Shown here: positions 24,994 to 32,041 of the stretch, one piece after another
How the letters are laid out: each line of letters opens with the position of its first letter
How positions within the stretch are numbered: position 1 is the first letter of the stretch
Assembly (NCBI GenBank): GCA_947178475.1
Contig: CAMWYM010000022.1
Span: 1 to 33,998, forward strand
Direction of reading: 5' to 3'
DNA length: 33,998 bases
Source of the DNA: an uncultured Clostridium sp.
GTDB lineage: Bacteria; Bacillota; Clostridia; Lachnospirales; Lachnospiraceae
The notes under the pieces: generated by a model
Database searches by the model: none
Seen by the model: the letters and a program-made list of their open reading frames with translations, nothing else
What the model was told of the DNA's origin: nothing
Program-made: the position numbers and the translations under genes

Positions 24994-25192
24994 ATTGCGA
25001 AACTCTGTTTTAGAAAACGTCCGTCGTACAATATAGACAAATCACCGCAGGGCACGCTTGCGCTACTTGTCGCTCGTAACGGTACATAAGGTGCCAAAAT
25101 ACGGCACCTAAGTACCGACGGCTCCAAAGTACCCTGCTTGCGATATTGTCTATATTGCACAACTAGTTTTTAGAAATAAAGAGTTTCGCAAT
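24994..25192. mobile_element. MITE-like palindromic element, copy 1 (199 bp)
   Basis: The element opens with ATTGCGAAACTC (24994-25005) and closes with the exact inverse GAGTTTCGCAAT (25181-25192). Inner arms ACAATATAGACAA and TTGTCTATATTG also pair, and the centre folds as CGGTAC...GGTGCC/GGCACC...GTACCG. A second copy is at 29356-29550 with the same termini and the same inner arms. It contains no coding frame of note. Such elements are non-autonomous, mobilised in trans by a transposase that is not present here. It occupies most of the 439-nt gap between the DJ-1 and CYTH genes. Confidence 0.8.
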
Positions 25193-25198
25193 TACCCA

Positions 25199-25264
25199 AT
25201 ATAATTATTCAGATAATTGACAACACTGTTTTTTAAGACGTCCATCGCACAAAAATAGAAAAAT
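25199..25264. repeat. Degenerate partial copy of the MITE-like left arm
   Basis: This segment repeats 24977-25045 in direct orientation: first the flank ATATAATTATTCAGAT (one change), then ATTGACAACACTGTTTTTTA aligned to the element's left end. It continues with GACGTCCATCGCACAA against AACGTCCGTCGTACAA. Only the left arm is present. It runs directly into the Shine-Dalgarno of the CYTH gene, so part of that gene's leader is derived from a repeat. Confidence 0.6.
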
Positions 25265-25279
25265 GAAGGAGACTACCAC

Positions 25280-25771
25280 ATGGAAATTGAAAGAAAATTC
25301 CTGATTGATAAAAATAATTTGCCTGTAGATTTATCACAATATCCCCACAGCGATTTAGAGCAGGCATATCTTATCACCAATCCGGTGCTTCGCATCCGGA
25401 AAAAGAATAATTGCTATATCCTGACCTATAAGGGACAGGGATTAATGAAACGTGAGGAAGTGGAATTTCCTCTGCCGCAGGAAGCCTATGACAAGCTTCT
25501 AAGCAAAACAGAGGGAAATGTAATTACCAAGACTCGCTACAAGATTCCGGAAAAAGATAATTTAACCATTGAACTGGATCTTTTTCACGGACTGTTTGAA
25601 GGTCTGTACCTTGCAGAGGTAGAATTTCCTGACGAAGATACAGCACAGTGCTATCTACCGCCCTCATGGTTCGGACGGGAGGTTACAGAGGAACTCACCT
25701 TTCACAATTCCACGCTCAGCGCTATGGACAAGGCGGCTATAGAATCTCTGATTTCATCTTTATCTGCATAA
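25280..25771 (+). CDS. CYTH-domain phosphatase
   Basis: This 163-residue cytoplasmic protein starts with MEIERKFLID, the ExExK signature of CYTH enzymes. Basic and acidic tunnel residues follow: RIRKKN, TYKGQG, EEVEFPL, TKTRYKI, IELDLF and AEVEFPD. Bacterial members hydrolyse inorganic triphosphate or related organic triphosphates with divalent metal, and some were first described as class IV adenylate cyclases; here a triphosphatase is the likely activity. GAAGGAG precedes the ATG at normal spacing. The 3' end overlaps the convergent DUF1189-like gene by 35 nt. No clear promoter was found in the repeat-derived leader. Confidence 0.9.
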   Translation: MEIERKFLIDKNNLPVDLSQYPHSDLEQAYLITNPVLRIRKKNNCYILTYKGQGLMKREEVEFPLPQEAYDKLLSKTEGNVITKTRYKIPEKDNLTIELDLFHGLFEGLYLAEVEFPDEDTAQCYLPPSWFGREVTEELTFHNSTLSAMDKAAIESLISSLSA

Positions 25772-26573
25772 ATGCTCGGTTCATTATCATTATAGTAATC
25801 AGCATGGAAAAGGAGCCTCCTGCCAAAACGAGGATTGGTATGTTAATGCAGCACATCACTGCATTGACTATCACTCCCACTGCCTGTGCGTAAAGCGACA
25901 TCTTATATACCTCACCAAAGGTAGTCTCTACCATCATTGCCCTCACCATGAGATTCATCAAAATCGCATAGAACAAGCCTGCTCCTATATATTTAATCAC
26001 CTCAACAAAATACATCATTACTAGAATAATTCCAAGACAGAAATATATCACATGACTCTGCCCCGCAACAATTTTATTGCTGAGCGTAATCCCCTGAAAA
26101 TCTGAGAACGGGCTATCCTGCATCATTTCACTGACTCCTGCCACCTGATTATACACCAGCATATTTGATTTGCTCACCATAATCGCTTCTATCATATTCG
26201 GTGGAACATCCTCACTGGTGTATTTATCTACACTGGTATCCACTACCATATATATACCATTGATTTCGTCCGTGCGCTCCAGCCTTTCTCCAAGAGTAAA
26301 CACTCCATTCTCCAGCTTAAAGTCCGGCACCTCATTCATGATAATATTTTTCACCCCACCCATTCCGGCAATGGCTCCTAATGTCGGCACAGCATAGCGT
26401 ATTACAGTTACCAGCAATATAAGCAGAGCAACGAAGCCTACCAGCTTCCCTGCTGAAAGCCGTAACAGCTTCTCATATTCCTTTGGCAGAAACATGGCCG
26501 TAATAAAGCGGTCCGTCATATTCATTTCCTTTTCCTGTATCCTCTGGTCACTTTCCTGCGTTGTATTTTCCAT
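25737..26573 (-). CDS. DUF1189-like membrane protein
   Basis: This is a 278-residue membrane protein. A polar N-terminus leads to one helix near 43-65. An extracytoplasmic part follows (VPDFKLENGVFTLGERLERT; NGIYMVVDTS), and then four further helices in the C-terminal half. The 'P-D-F-x-x-x-N-G' segment after the first helix and the overall layout match the DUF1189 family of Firmicutes, whose function is unknown. The start is the ATG at 26573, preceded by GGAGG seven bases upstream; the ATG at 26585 overlaps that ribosome binding site. It is separated by 12 nt from the sensor-kinase gene stop and so is translated after it. A joint envelope-sensing role is inferred. Confidence 0.75.
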   Translation of the reverse strand: MENTTQESDQRIQEKEMNMTDRFITAMFLPKEYEKLLRLSAGKLVGFVALLILLVTVIRYAVPTLGAIAGMGGVKNIIMNEVPDFKLENGVFTLGERLERTDEINGIYMVVDTSVDKYTSEDVPPNMIEAIMVSKSNMLVYNQVAGVSEMMQDSPFSDFQGITLSNKIVAGQSHVIYFCLGIILVMMYFVEVIKYIGAGLFYAILMNLMVRAMMVETTFGEVYKMSLYAQAVGVIVNAVMCCINIPILVLAGGSFSMLITIMIMNRAFMQIKMKSEIL

Positions 26574-26585
26574 GTATACCTCCAT

Positions 26586-28451
26586 CTACTCCATCAAATC
26601 CTCTGGTGCCAGTTCTTCCTCCGATTCATTGTCCAGCATCGGCAGCACAATCGTAATCACTGTACCCTTGCCCTCCTTGGAAATAATCTCCATCATAGCA
26701 TTGCATTTTTGCTCCAGCAAATCAGACAGGCTTAACAATGCTGTAGGACTGTTACGCTTCAATATCGACTGGTCAAATCCTATTCCGTCATCAATAACCT
26801 GAATCGCATAGCCCTCTGCCCGCAAATAGGTTCGGATTACAATATTTCCCTGGTCTCCCTTTCCTGCAATCCCATACTTTACGGCATTTTCCACCATAGG
26901 CACCAGACTGTGTCTGGGAACCTTAAACTCCTTCACCTTACACTCAAGCGCAAAATTGAGATTACCGTTACGGGTTTTCTGAAGCTGCAGATAGGCAATG
27001 ATATGCTCCAACTCCTCTTCAAAATCTATCATTTCACCACTCAGTTCCACCGCCTGAAGATTGCCTCTTAAATATACAGAAATATAGTATATCATTTTTA
27101 CACTCGCTGCGGAACCGCTTTTTATCAAATTCTGCAAAGATTGAAATGAGGCAAACAACAAATTAGGATTTAACTGGTCAACAATCCTTTCTCTAACCTC
27201 TGCCTCGTCATAGGGAATGACTTCTCTTTCAGGTTTCACATAAAATGCCTGTTTTAAACCTAAAACCCATACAAACACAATATAAACCACCAGTCCCGCT
27301 GGAATAAATAGATCATTAAACCGGAGCTCTCTGCCGATAAAATGCATCACCAGCTGAATCACAAAGCATAAAATCAAAAATACATTGACATAAAAAACCG
27401 GTTTTCCCTCTCTTCTTCCGTATTCATAAATGGCCACCGCAAGCACAACCGTATAGACAATCACACAGATTCCAAAAATAACCTCACCGACAGCATATAA
27501 AACAGAAAACGAAACCAAAGATAATGCCGGCAGTACCATGGAAGTAATAAAAAAGATTCCATACAGCAGCACCCCAGTATCTACCAGCGCCAGCACCTTT
27601 TTCTTATACACATAACAGCGGATAATCATCAAATGGAAGACTGCCGCAAGAATCACTGCGCACGTCTTCAGCATATAGATACCATTGTTCCAGCCAGTCA
27701 ATACCGCAAAAAAACGCCCGCTGCCTGCAAAGAGTATTCCCATTAAAATCCCTTCCACACAACCGTATACCAGCACACGCTTCTGAACCCACGTATTCTT
27801 CAGCAAAATCTGGATAAGCAGCAAGAAAAGTCCTAACACCATTATCACTATTCCCATTACTACCGCTGCACCATCCCAATTTAACAGACTAACCCAAAGC
27901 TGATTTCTTGTGCCCAGCAGAATCTGTTTAACCTCCATGCTGCCTGATTTCTCACCGATTAATTCAACCGTCAATATCTGATTTCTGTATTCTGGTGACA
28001 GCGGAATAACATGAAATGCAGGAAGCCGTCTCTCCCATTTACTGCTCTCATAGACAACATCCTCTCCCACTGTTACCTTAAGTGACTGGGAATCAGTCTC
28101 TATAAGCATATAAAGCGTCTCTATTCCTATCTCCGGAGCCCTGTGCATCATCTTAAGAACTGCCTTATTCGCCACTAAAAGTGTATCGGGAAGATTAACC
28201 ACCTCATAAATCATTTTGCTATCGGTGTTGATTTCTCTCTCTTCTGTGCTGCGGTAATCCTCCAGCTTCCGCTGGCTGTCTGTTTCATAGGAACATACCC
28301 AGCCGTCAGAAAAGCTTTCCATTCCTGCCGTCCTTCCATAAGAATCCGCCCTTGGAATCCGTTCAACCCCTAGAAATCCGAACAAAAGCAGACTGACGCC
28401 TGCCATCAGATAAATAATGATGTGTAATTGCCGCTCTTTTAATCGAAACAT
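26586..28451 (-). CDS. LytS/YesM-type sensor kinase lacking the usual phospho-acceptor histidine
   Basis: This is a 621-residue membrane protein. One N-terminal helix, an extracytoplasmic beta-rich domain (about 30-190) and a cluster of about seven helices (195-395) resemble a 7TMR sensor. The C-terminal part follows the His_kinase (PF06580)/HATPase layout. The conserved Q-I-N-P-H-F-L-F-N block is DQLNPNLLFASFQSL here, so the histidine is asparagine (codon AAT, 27162-27164, residue 430). The ATP-binding motifs VENAVKYGI, DDGIGFD and GKGTVITIVLP remain. No response regulator gene is adjacent; the next gene is the DUF1189-like one. AAGGGAG lies before the ATG. It may be a pseudokinase or a kinase using another residue. 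Confidence 0.8.
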   Translation of the reverse strand: MFRLKERQLHIIIYLMAGVSLLLFGFLGVERIPRADSYGRTAGMESFSDGWVCSYETDSQRKLEDYRSTEEREINTDSKMIYEVVNLPDTLLVANKAVLKMMHRAPEIGIETLYMLIETDSQSLKVTVGEDVVYESSKWERRLPAFHVIPLSPEYRNQILTVELIGEKSGSMEVKQILLGTRNQLWVSLLNWDGAAVVMGIVIMVLGLFLLLIQILLKNTWVQKRVLVYGCVEGILMGILFAGSGRFFAVLTGWNNGIYMLKTCAVILAAVFHLMIIRCYVYKKKVLALVDTGVLLYGIFFITSMVLPALSLVSFSVLYAVGEVIFGICVIVYTVVLAVAIYEYGRREGKPVFYVNVFLILCFVIQLVMHFIGRELRFNDLFIPAGLVVYIVFVWVLGLKQAFYVKPEREVIPYDEAEVRERIVDQLNPNLLFASFQSLQNLIKSGSAASVKMIYYISVYLRGNLQAVELSGEMIDFEEELEHIIAYLQLQKTRNGNLNFALECKVKEFKVPRHSLVPMVENAVKYGIAGKGDQGNIVIRTYLRAEGYAIQVIDDGIGFDQSILKRNSPTALLSLSDLLEQKCNAMMEIISKEGKGTVITIVLPMLDNESEEELAPEDLME

Positions 28452-28543
28452 AAGTTTGCTCCCTTATCTGTTTATTAATCTCCGTATCATCCATGGTAAA
28501 CTATTCGTTGCCTGAAGCTGGTGGGATTGCTATCCCCCTTATT

Positions 28544-29332
28544 TCAAATAAGCCCATAATGCTTCAGTGCATTAGAGATCCCGTCTTCAAGTATATCCGT
28601 CGTGCAGTATTCCACAATCTGTAATACCTCGTTTACCCCGTTACCCATACCCACAGAATGCGGTACATACCGTAACATTTCCATATCATTGATGGAATCC
28701 CCGAATGCATAACAGTCGGAGAGTGAGCTGCCCAGATAGTCTATCAAAAAACTAATTCCCGTAGCTTTACTGAAATTCAACGGAACAGCCTCAACCACAT
28801 GCTCTCCATGAGAAATCAAATTAAAATCCGCTGCAAATTGCTTTTGGAAAGCCTCCCAGTCACTATCCGGCAAACGTGCCGTAGTGAATTTGTCAAAGCA
28901 AAGCTCAGGGTGCGAGGCATCCTCTATAGGATACTCTGCATTCTCCGAAAAATAGTTGTAAATGTATTCCATAAAGCTTCCCGGTCCGTGATCGCCTTCG
29001 ATAAACAGGCGTTCCTTTCCCTCAAATATAGTATGGAGTTTAAGCTCTCTTAGCATTCCTGCATATTCCGCACATTTCTCTCCAAGCAGTGTATGATGAA
29101 AAATCGTTTCACCGCGATATTCAATATATGTACCACAGCCACAGACCAGACCATCAAAACCAAAGTCCAAAAGATGTCTGTCAATGGCAGTCTTCACTCT
29201 TCCAGTATTGATAAAAATTTTATGACCGTTTTCCCTTGCTTTATAAAGAGCATGCTTTGTGCTTTCCGGCATTTCATGCTTATCATCCAAGGTAAGCAAT
29301 GTTCCGTCAATATCAAAAAATAATAGTGCCAT
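28544..29332 (-). CDS. Cof-type HAD-superfamily phosphatase
   Basis: This 262-residue cytoplasmic hydrolase has HAD motif I FFDIDGT with nucleophile D7 and D9, motif II in FINTGR, motif III lysine in SKATGI, and motif IV YAFGDSINDMEML. A cap domain of the C2 type lies between. The family dephosphorylates sugar phosphates or flavin/PLP phosphates with broad specificity. The start is the ATG at 29332, giving MALLFFDIDG with a GAGGAG upstream. The frame stays open another 94 codons upstream, but that part only translates the palindromic element at 29356-29550 and has no family resemblance. Monocistronic, 92 nt from the sensor-kinase gene upstream of that operon. Confidence 0.9.
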   Translation of the reverse strand: MALLFFDIDGTLLTLDDKHEMPESTKHALYKARENGHKIFINTGRVKTAIDRHLLDFGFDGLVCGCGTYIEYRGETIFHHTLLGEKCAEYAGMLRELKLHTIFEGKERLFIEGDHGPGSFMEYIYNYFSENAEYPIEDASHPELCFDKFTTARLPDSDWEAFQKQFAADFNLISHGEHVVEAVPLNFSKATGISFLIDYLGSSLSDCYAFGDSINDMEMLRYVPHSVGMGNGVNEVLQIVEYCTTDILEDGISNALKHYGLI

Positions 29333-29355
29333 GCCTGTCCTGACTCCTCTCGGAA

Positions 29356-29550
29356 ATTGCGAAACTCTGTTTTTGATAACATCCGTTGTACAATATAGAC
29401 AAATCACCGCAGGCACGCTTGCGCTGCTTGTCGCTCGCAACGGTGCTAAGCTCGAAAAAACCTCGCTAAGCACCGGCGGCTCCAAAGCACCTTGCTTATG
29501 ATATTGTCTATATTGCACAACTAAGTTTTCTAAATCGGGAGTTCCGCAAT
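29356..29550. mobile_element. MITE-like palindromic element, copy 2 (195 bp)
   Basis: The termini are ATTGCGAAACTC (29356-29367) and GAGTTCCGCAAT (29539-29550), one mismatch from perfect inversion. The inner arms CAATATAGACAAATCACCGC and the stretch ATATTGTCTATATTGCACAA are the same as in copy 1 at 24994. The central hairpin differs (CGGTGCT/AGCACCG here), so the two copies vary mostly in the loop. It lies 23 bp upstream of the HAD start codon and would place the promoter of that gene within or beyond the element. Confidence 0.8.
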
Positions 29551-29570
29551 CACCTAATTTTATTACAACA

Positions 29571-29631
29571 TATGTCACCGATTTTCGGAGAAAATCGATG
29601 ACCTGCTTGCGCATCAGCGCAATTCATTATA
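29571..29631. repeat. Second repeat family, copy A, downstream of ribH
   Basis: GTCAcCGATTTTC (29574-29586) pairs with GAAAATCGaTGAC (29590-29602) around GGA, with a single C-A mismatch. A hairpin TTGCGC-ATCA-GCGCAA follows, then AATTCATTATA. The same unit, with identical second hairpin, recurs in the same orientation at 30119-30246. The repeat ends 3 nt from the ribH stop, so on the minus strand it could act as a 3' hairpin for ribH. Confidence 0.7.
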
Positions 29632-29634
29632 ATA

Positions 29635-30096
29635 TTACATCTGCTTAAGCAGATTTACCATCTCGATGGCTCCAAGTGCACAGTCATAGCCCTTATTACC
29701 AGCTTTAGTTCCCGCACGCTCGATTGCCTGTTCAATATTTTCTGTGGTTACAATACCAAACATCACCGGTATTCCAGTATTCAGGGATACCTGTGCAATT
29801 CCCTTGGAAACCTCGTTACATACATAATCGTAATGGCTGGTAGCACCGCGGATTACGGTTCCGAGACAGATAACTGCATCATACTTGCCTGACTCTGCCA
29901 TCTTCTTTGCCGCCACCGGAATCTCAAAGGCACCTGGCACCCACGCAAGAGTAACATTCTCCTCCGGAATATCATGACGGGTAAGCCCGTCCATTGCACC
30001 ACCGATTAATTTGGATACAATAAACTCGTTAAATCTTGCTGCAACAATGCCAATCTTCATGTCATTTGCAACTAATTTTCCCTCTAATGTTTTCAT
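29635..30096 (-). CDS. ribH: 6,7-dimethyl-8-ribityllumazine synthase
   Basis: This 153-residue subunit of lumazine synthase joins a pyrimidinedione amine and dihydroxybutanone phosphate in the penultimate step of riboflavin synthesis, usually as a 60-mer or pentamer. Motifs are intact: RFNEFI near the start, [10 protein letters not shown], the phosphate/active-site stretch [17 protein letters not shown] with the catalytic histidine, and [12 protein letters not shown]. The ATG at 30096, preceded by AAAGGA, gives the normal length; in-frame sequence upstream adds nothing family-like. No ribD, ribE or ribBA genes are near, and no FMN riboswitch pattern was recognised before it. The gene is bracketed by direct repeats at 29571 and 30119. 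Confidence 0.95.
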   Translation of the reverse strand: MKTLEGKLVANDMKIGIVAARFNEFIVSKLIGGAMDGLTRHDIPEENVTLAWVPGAFEIPVAAKKMAESGKYDAVICLGTVIRGATSHYDYVCNEVSKGIAQVSLNTGIPVMFGIVTTENIEQAIERAGTKAGNKGYDCALGAIEMVNLLKQM

Positions 30097-30118
30097 ATTG
30101 TCTATTTCCTTTCTATAG

Positions 30119-30246
30119 TATGTCACCAATTTTCGAAGAAACTTCGTTTGTTGCAATAGTCGCCAAATGTATATACAAGTATCTACGCTTGGCTCGTTAT
30201 CTGCACAAATTGATGACCTGCTTGCGCATCAGCGCAATTCATTATA
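30119..30246. repeat. Second repeat family, copy B, upstream of ribH
   Basis: This has the same outer arms as copy A with a matched change: GTCAcCAATTT (30122-30132) pairs with AAATTGaTGAC (30207-30217). The G-C pair of copy A (29580/29596) is an A-T pair here (30128/30211). The loop is enlarged to 74 nt and contains CGAAG-AAA-CTTCG. The second hairpin TTGCGC-ATCA-GCGCAA and the AATTCATTATA tail are identical. It lies across the probable ribH leader. Confidence 0.65.
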
Positions 30247-30248
30247 TC

Positions 30249-30309
30249 ATGTGCTTCGCACATTCAATAAAGCACACAAATTCACCCTTGCAAGCAAGTG
30301 AATTTGTGT
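30249..30309. repeat. Two hairpins between ribH and the MFS leader
   Basis: ATGTGC-TTC-GCACAT (30249-30263) is followed by a 12-bp perfect stem ACACAAATTCAC/GTGAATTTGTGT (30274-30285/30298-30309) with an inner TTGC/GCAA pair. The motif CATTATATCAT lies on both sides of the pair (30240 and 30311). No U-tract follows on the plus strand. These look like dispersed palindromic repeats. The rest of 30097-30375 holds no gene that I can support. Confidence 0.55.
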
Positions 30310-30375
30310 ACATTATATCATAATTTTCCCAGATTATCTCTGTTATTATCGCATAGATACAAAATTTATGCAATA

Positions 30376-30404
30376 TTGTATAATTACATATATTATGATA
30401 TGAT
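30376..30404 (+). promoter_or_regulatory. Sigma-A promoter of the MFS transporter transcript
   Basis: TTGTAT (30376-30381), a 17-nt spacer and TATGAT (30399-30404) form a good promoter. The transcript would begin near 30411, about 195 nt before the MFS start codon, with the leader ORF and hairpin in between. Confidence 0.65.
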
Positions 30405-30447
30405 TTATACTGTGTAAAACATAAAAATCACATTCGGGAGGGATAAT

Positions 30448-30534
30448 ATGCTGTGTCATATAATAATAGATTTAAGCGATTCACTCTGTACAAGATCTGA
30501 TGATTGGACGAAGCTTGTGCAGAGATACTGGTAA
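30448..30534 (+). CDS. 28-codon leader peptide upstream of the MFS gene
   Basis: This small reading frame starts with ATG at 30448, preceded by GGGAGGG with normal spacing, and ends with TAA at 30532-30534. The peptide begins MLCHIIIDLSDSL and ends WTKLVQRYW. It has no transmembrane segment or recognisable domain. Its second half forms the left arm of a 23-bp hairpin, and its stop codon falls in the hairpin loop, so translation of the peptide would control the fold of the leader RNA. Leader peptides of similar size control drug-resistance genes (tet, erm, mef classes) by ribosome stalling or attenuation. That parallel is from organisation, not from sequence identity. Confidence 0.55.
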   Translation: MLCHIIIDLSDSLCTRSDDWTKLVQRYW

Positions 30535-30592
30535 AAATTCGTCCTCATTGGATTTTGTACTTATGGATTGCTATAAAAATATAAAACCATAA
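30488..30592 (+). promoter_or_regulatory. Attenuator-like structured leader of the MFS gene
   Basis: The arm 30488-30512 (GTACAAGATCTGATGA, then GGACGAA) pairs with 30538-30560 (TTCGTCC, TCAT, TGGAT, TTTGTAC) over 23 pairs, three of them G-U, with a 2-nt bulge and a 25-nt loop. Directly after it TTATGG (30561-30566) pairs with CCATAA (30587-30592), which abuts the GGAG (30593-30596) of the MFS ribosome binding site. A translating ribosome on the leader ORF would open the first stem. No U-tract follows the first stem, so translational control is likelier than intrinsic termination. Confidence 0.6.
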
Positions 30593-30605
30593 GGAGATAA
30601 ATTCA

Positions 30606-31889
30606 ATGAATAACAGTTTTAAAAGATATATTATATTTTGGCTTAGTCAGGCATTGTCACAATTAGGAAGTTCTATGACCGCATTTGCATTAATTTTATG
30701 GGCATATACACAAAATGGTTCAGCAATGGCAATTTCGCTGATGTCATTTTTCAATTATGTGCCATATGTCATTGTAAGTTTATTTGCAGGCACATTTGTA
30801 GATACTCATAGTAAAAAGAAAATTATGCTGGTATCAGATAGTATAGCAGCCATTTGTTCGGTTGCCATATTGACATTAAGCATAGGAAACGGACTGCAGA
30901 TATGGAATATTTATCTGGTGAATTTTATCATTGGGTTCATGAATGCTTTTCAAGGACCTGCCTCATCAGTGGCAATTGGAAAAATTGTACCTAAGGATAA
31001 ACTGACGCAGGTAAGTGGCATGAATTCATTTTCCGGCAATCTGGTAGCCGTTATGTCGCCGATATTGGCTGCGTCATTGTTTGCAATGGGAGGACTTAAA
31101 TTAATCCTGACAATTGATTTACTTAGCTTCGTATTTGCCTTCGGGGTATTACTATTCGTACTCAAGATTCCGGAGGATACACCGCAGAAGGTGGAAAAGA
31201 AATCTATGCTTGCCGGATGTGCAGAAGGTTTTCGTTATCTGACAGGTAACAGAGGAATCTTTATGATCATTATCACCATGGCGTTGTTAAATTTCTTTTC
31301 CAGACTGACCTATGAGAATATTTTGTCACCAATGATACTTTCAAGAAGTGGGAACGATAGTGTCGCTCTGGGTATAGTGAATGCAGTAATGGGAATTGCA
31401 GGAATTGTAGGTGGTATTATTGTTTCAACCGGAAAAGTGAAAGGAAGCAACATAAAGATGATTTATGTATCAGCACTGCTTTCATTTTTATTGGGTGATG
31501 TTATGATGGGAGCTGGCAGAAATCTAATCGCTTGGTCGTGTGCCGGATTTGCAGCAAGCTTTCCGATTGCTTTTATCAATGCAGGGCAGATGGTCATTCT
31601 GTATAAACGTGTACCCGAAGAGGTACAGGGAAGAATATTTGCGGTACGAAATGCACTTCAATTTAGTACTATCCCTTTAGGAATTTTGTTGGGAGGTTTT
31701 CTGGCTGATTATGTATTCGAACCATTTATGATAACAGAAAATCCAGTCTCTAATTTTTTAAAGATTATAGTAGGAACTGGTGCAGGAAGCGGTATGGCAG
31801 TAATGTTCTTATGTACCGGAGTATTGGGCGCATTATTCAGTTTATTTTCATATTACCAAAAGGATATTCGTAAGCTTGAAGTTGAATAA
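30606..31889 (+). CDS. MFS drug exporter (DHA3/Mef-like)
   Basis: This is a 427-residue membrane transporter with about twelve helices. The loop 2-3 motif FAGTFVDTHSKKKIMLVSD matches the MFS signature G-x-x-x-D-x-x-x-R/K-K-x-x. The central layout (FQGPASSVAIGKIVPKDKLTQVSGMNSF; VPEEVQGRIFAVRNALQFSTIPLG) resembles Mef-type macrolide and related DHA3 drug exporters driven by proton exchange. The ATG follows GGAGATAA at spacing nine. Its leader holds a 28-codon ORF and hairpins, suggesting inducible expression by a ribosome-targeting compound. A strong terminator lies at 31908-31962. The substrate is not known. Confidence 0.88.
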   Translation: MNNSFKRYIIFWLSQALSQLGSSMTAFALILWAYTQNGSAMAISLMSFFNYVPYVIVSLFAGTFVDTHSKKKIMLVSDSIAAICSVAILTLSIGNGLQIWNIYLVNFIIGFMNAFQGPASSVAIGKIVPKDKLTQVSGMNSFSGNLVAVMSPILAASLFAMGGLKLILTIDLLSFVFAFGVLLFVLKIPEDTPQKVEKKSMLAGCAEGFRYLTGNRGIFMIIITMALLNFFSRLTYENILSPMILSRSGNDSVALGIVNAVMGIAGIVGGIIVSTGKVKGSNIKMIYVSALLSFLLGDVMMGAGRNLIAWSCAGFAASFPIAFINAGQMVILYKRVPEEVQGRIFAVRNALQFSTIPLGILLGGFLADYVFEPFMITENPVSNFLKIIVGTGAGSGMAVMFLCTGVLGALFSLFSYYQKDIRKLEVE

Positions 31890-31907
31890 GACTGTGGGTA
31901 GTCATTA

Positions 31908-31962
31908 AAAAGTTTCCCTTGTTTCGCACCTTTTTATAAAGGAATGCACAAGGGAAACTTTT
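31908..31962. terminator. Bidirectional terminator between the MFS and aminotransferase genes
   Basis: AAAAGTTTCCCTTGT (31908-31922) and ACAAGGGAAACTTTT (31948-31962) are perfect 15-bp arms around a 25-nt loop, 18 nt after the MFS stop. T-rich sequence follows on the plus strand, and the A-run at the start of the stem gives a U-tract for the minus strand, so it probably ends transcripts from both convergent genes. Confidence 0.85.
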
Positions 31963-32041
31963 AGTTTTCTATATAGAATTTTCTTAGTCTGCACGCTTCC
32001 TATAGACTCTGGTTTGAGATTCGATATATATTATGAACCCT

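Noticed and set aside
24994-25192. CRISPR-like repeat or tRNA-like structure in the 439-nt gap
   Set aside because: The symmetry is one long imperfect inverted repeat, not spaced direct repeats, and no cloverleaf or CCA end is visible.
25217-25245. Promoter of the CYTH gene beginning with TTGACA at 25217
   Set aside because: The -35 is perfect, but no acceptable -10 occurs 16-18 nt downstream.
29333-29614. In-frame N-terminal extension of 94 codons on the HAD phosphatase
   Set aside because: It translates the palindromic element copy 2, has no family resemblance, and the family-typical start is at the ATG at 29332 with an upstream GAGGAG.
30097-30350. FMN riboswitch upstream of ribH
   Set aside because: I saw none of the conserved FMN-element segments; the region is made of palindromic repeats instead.
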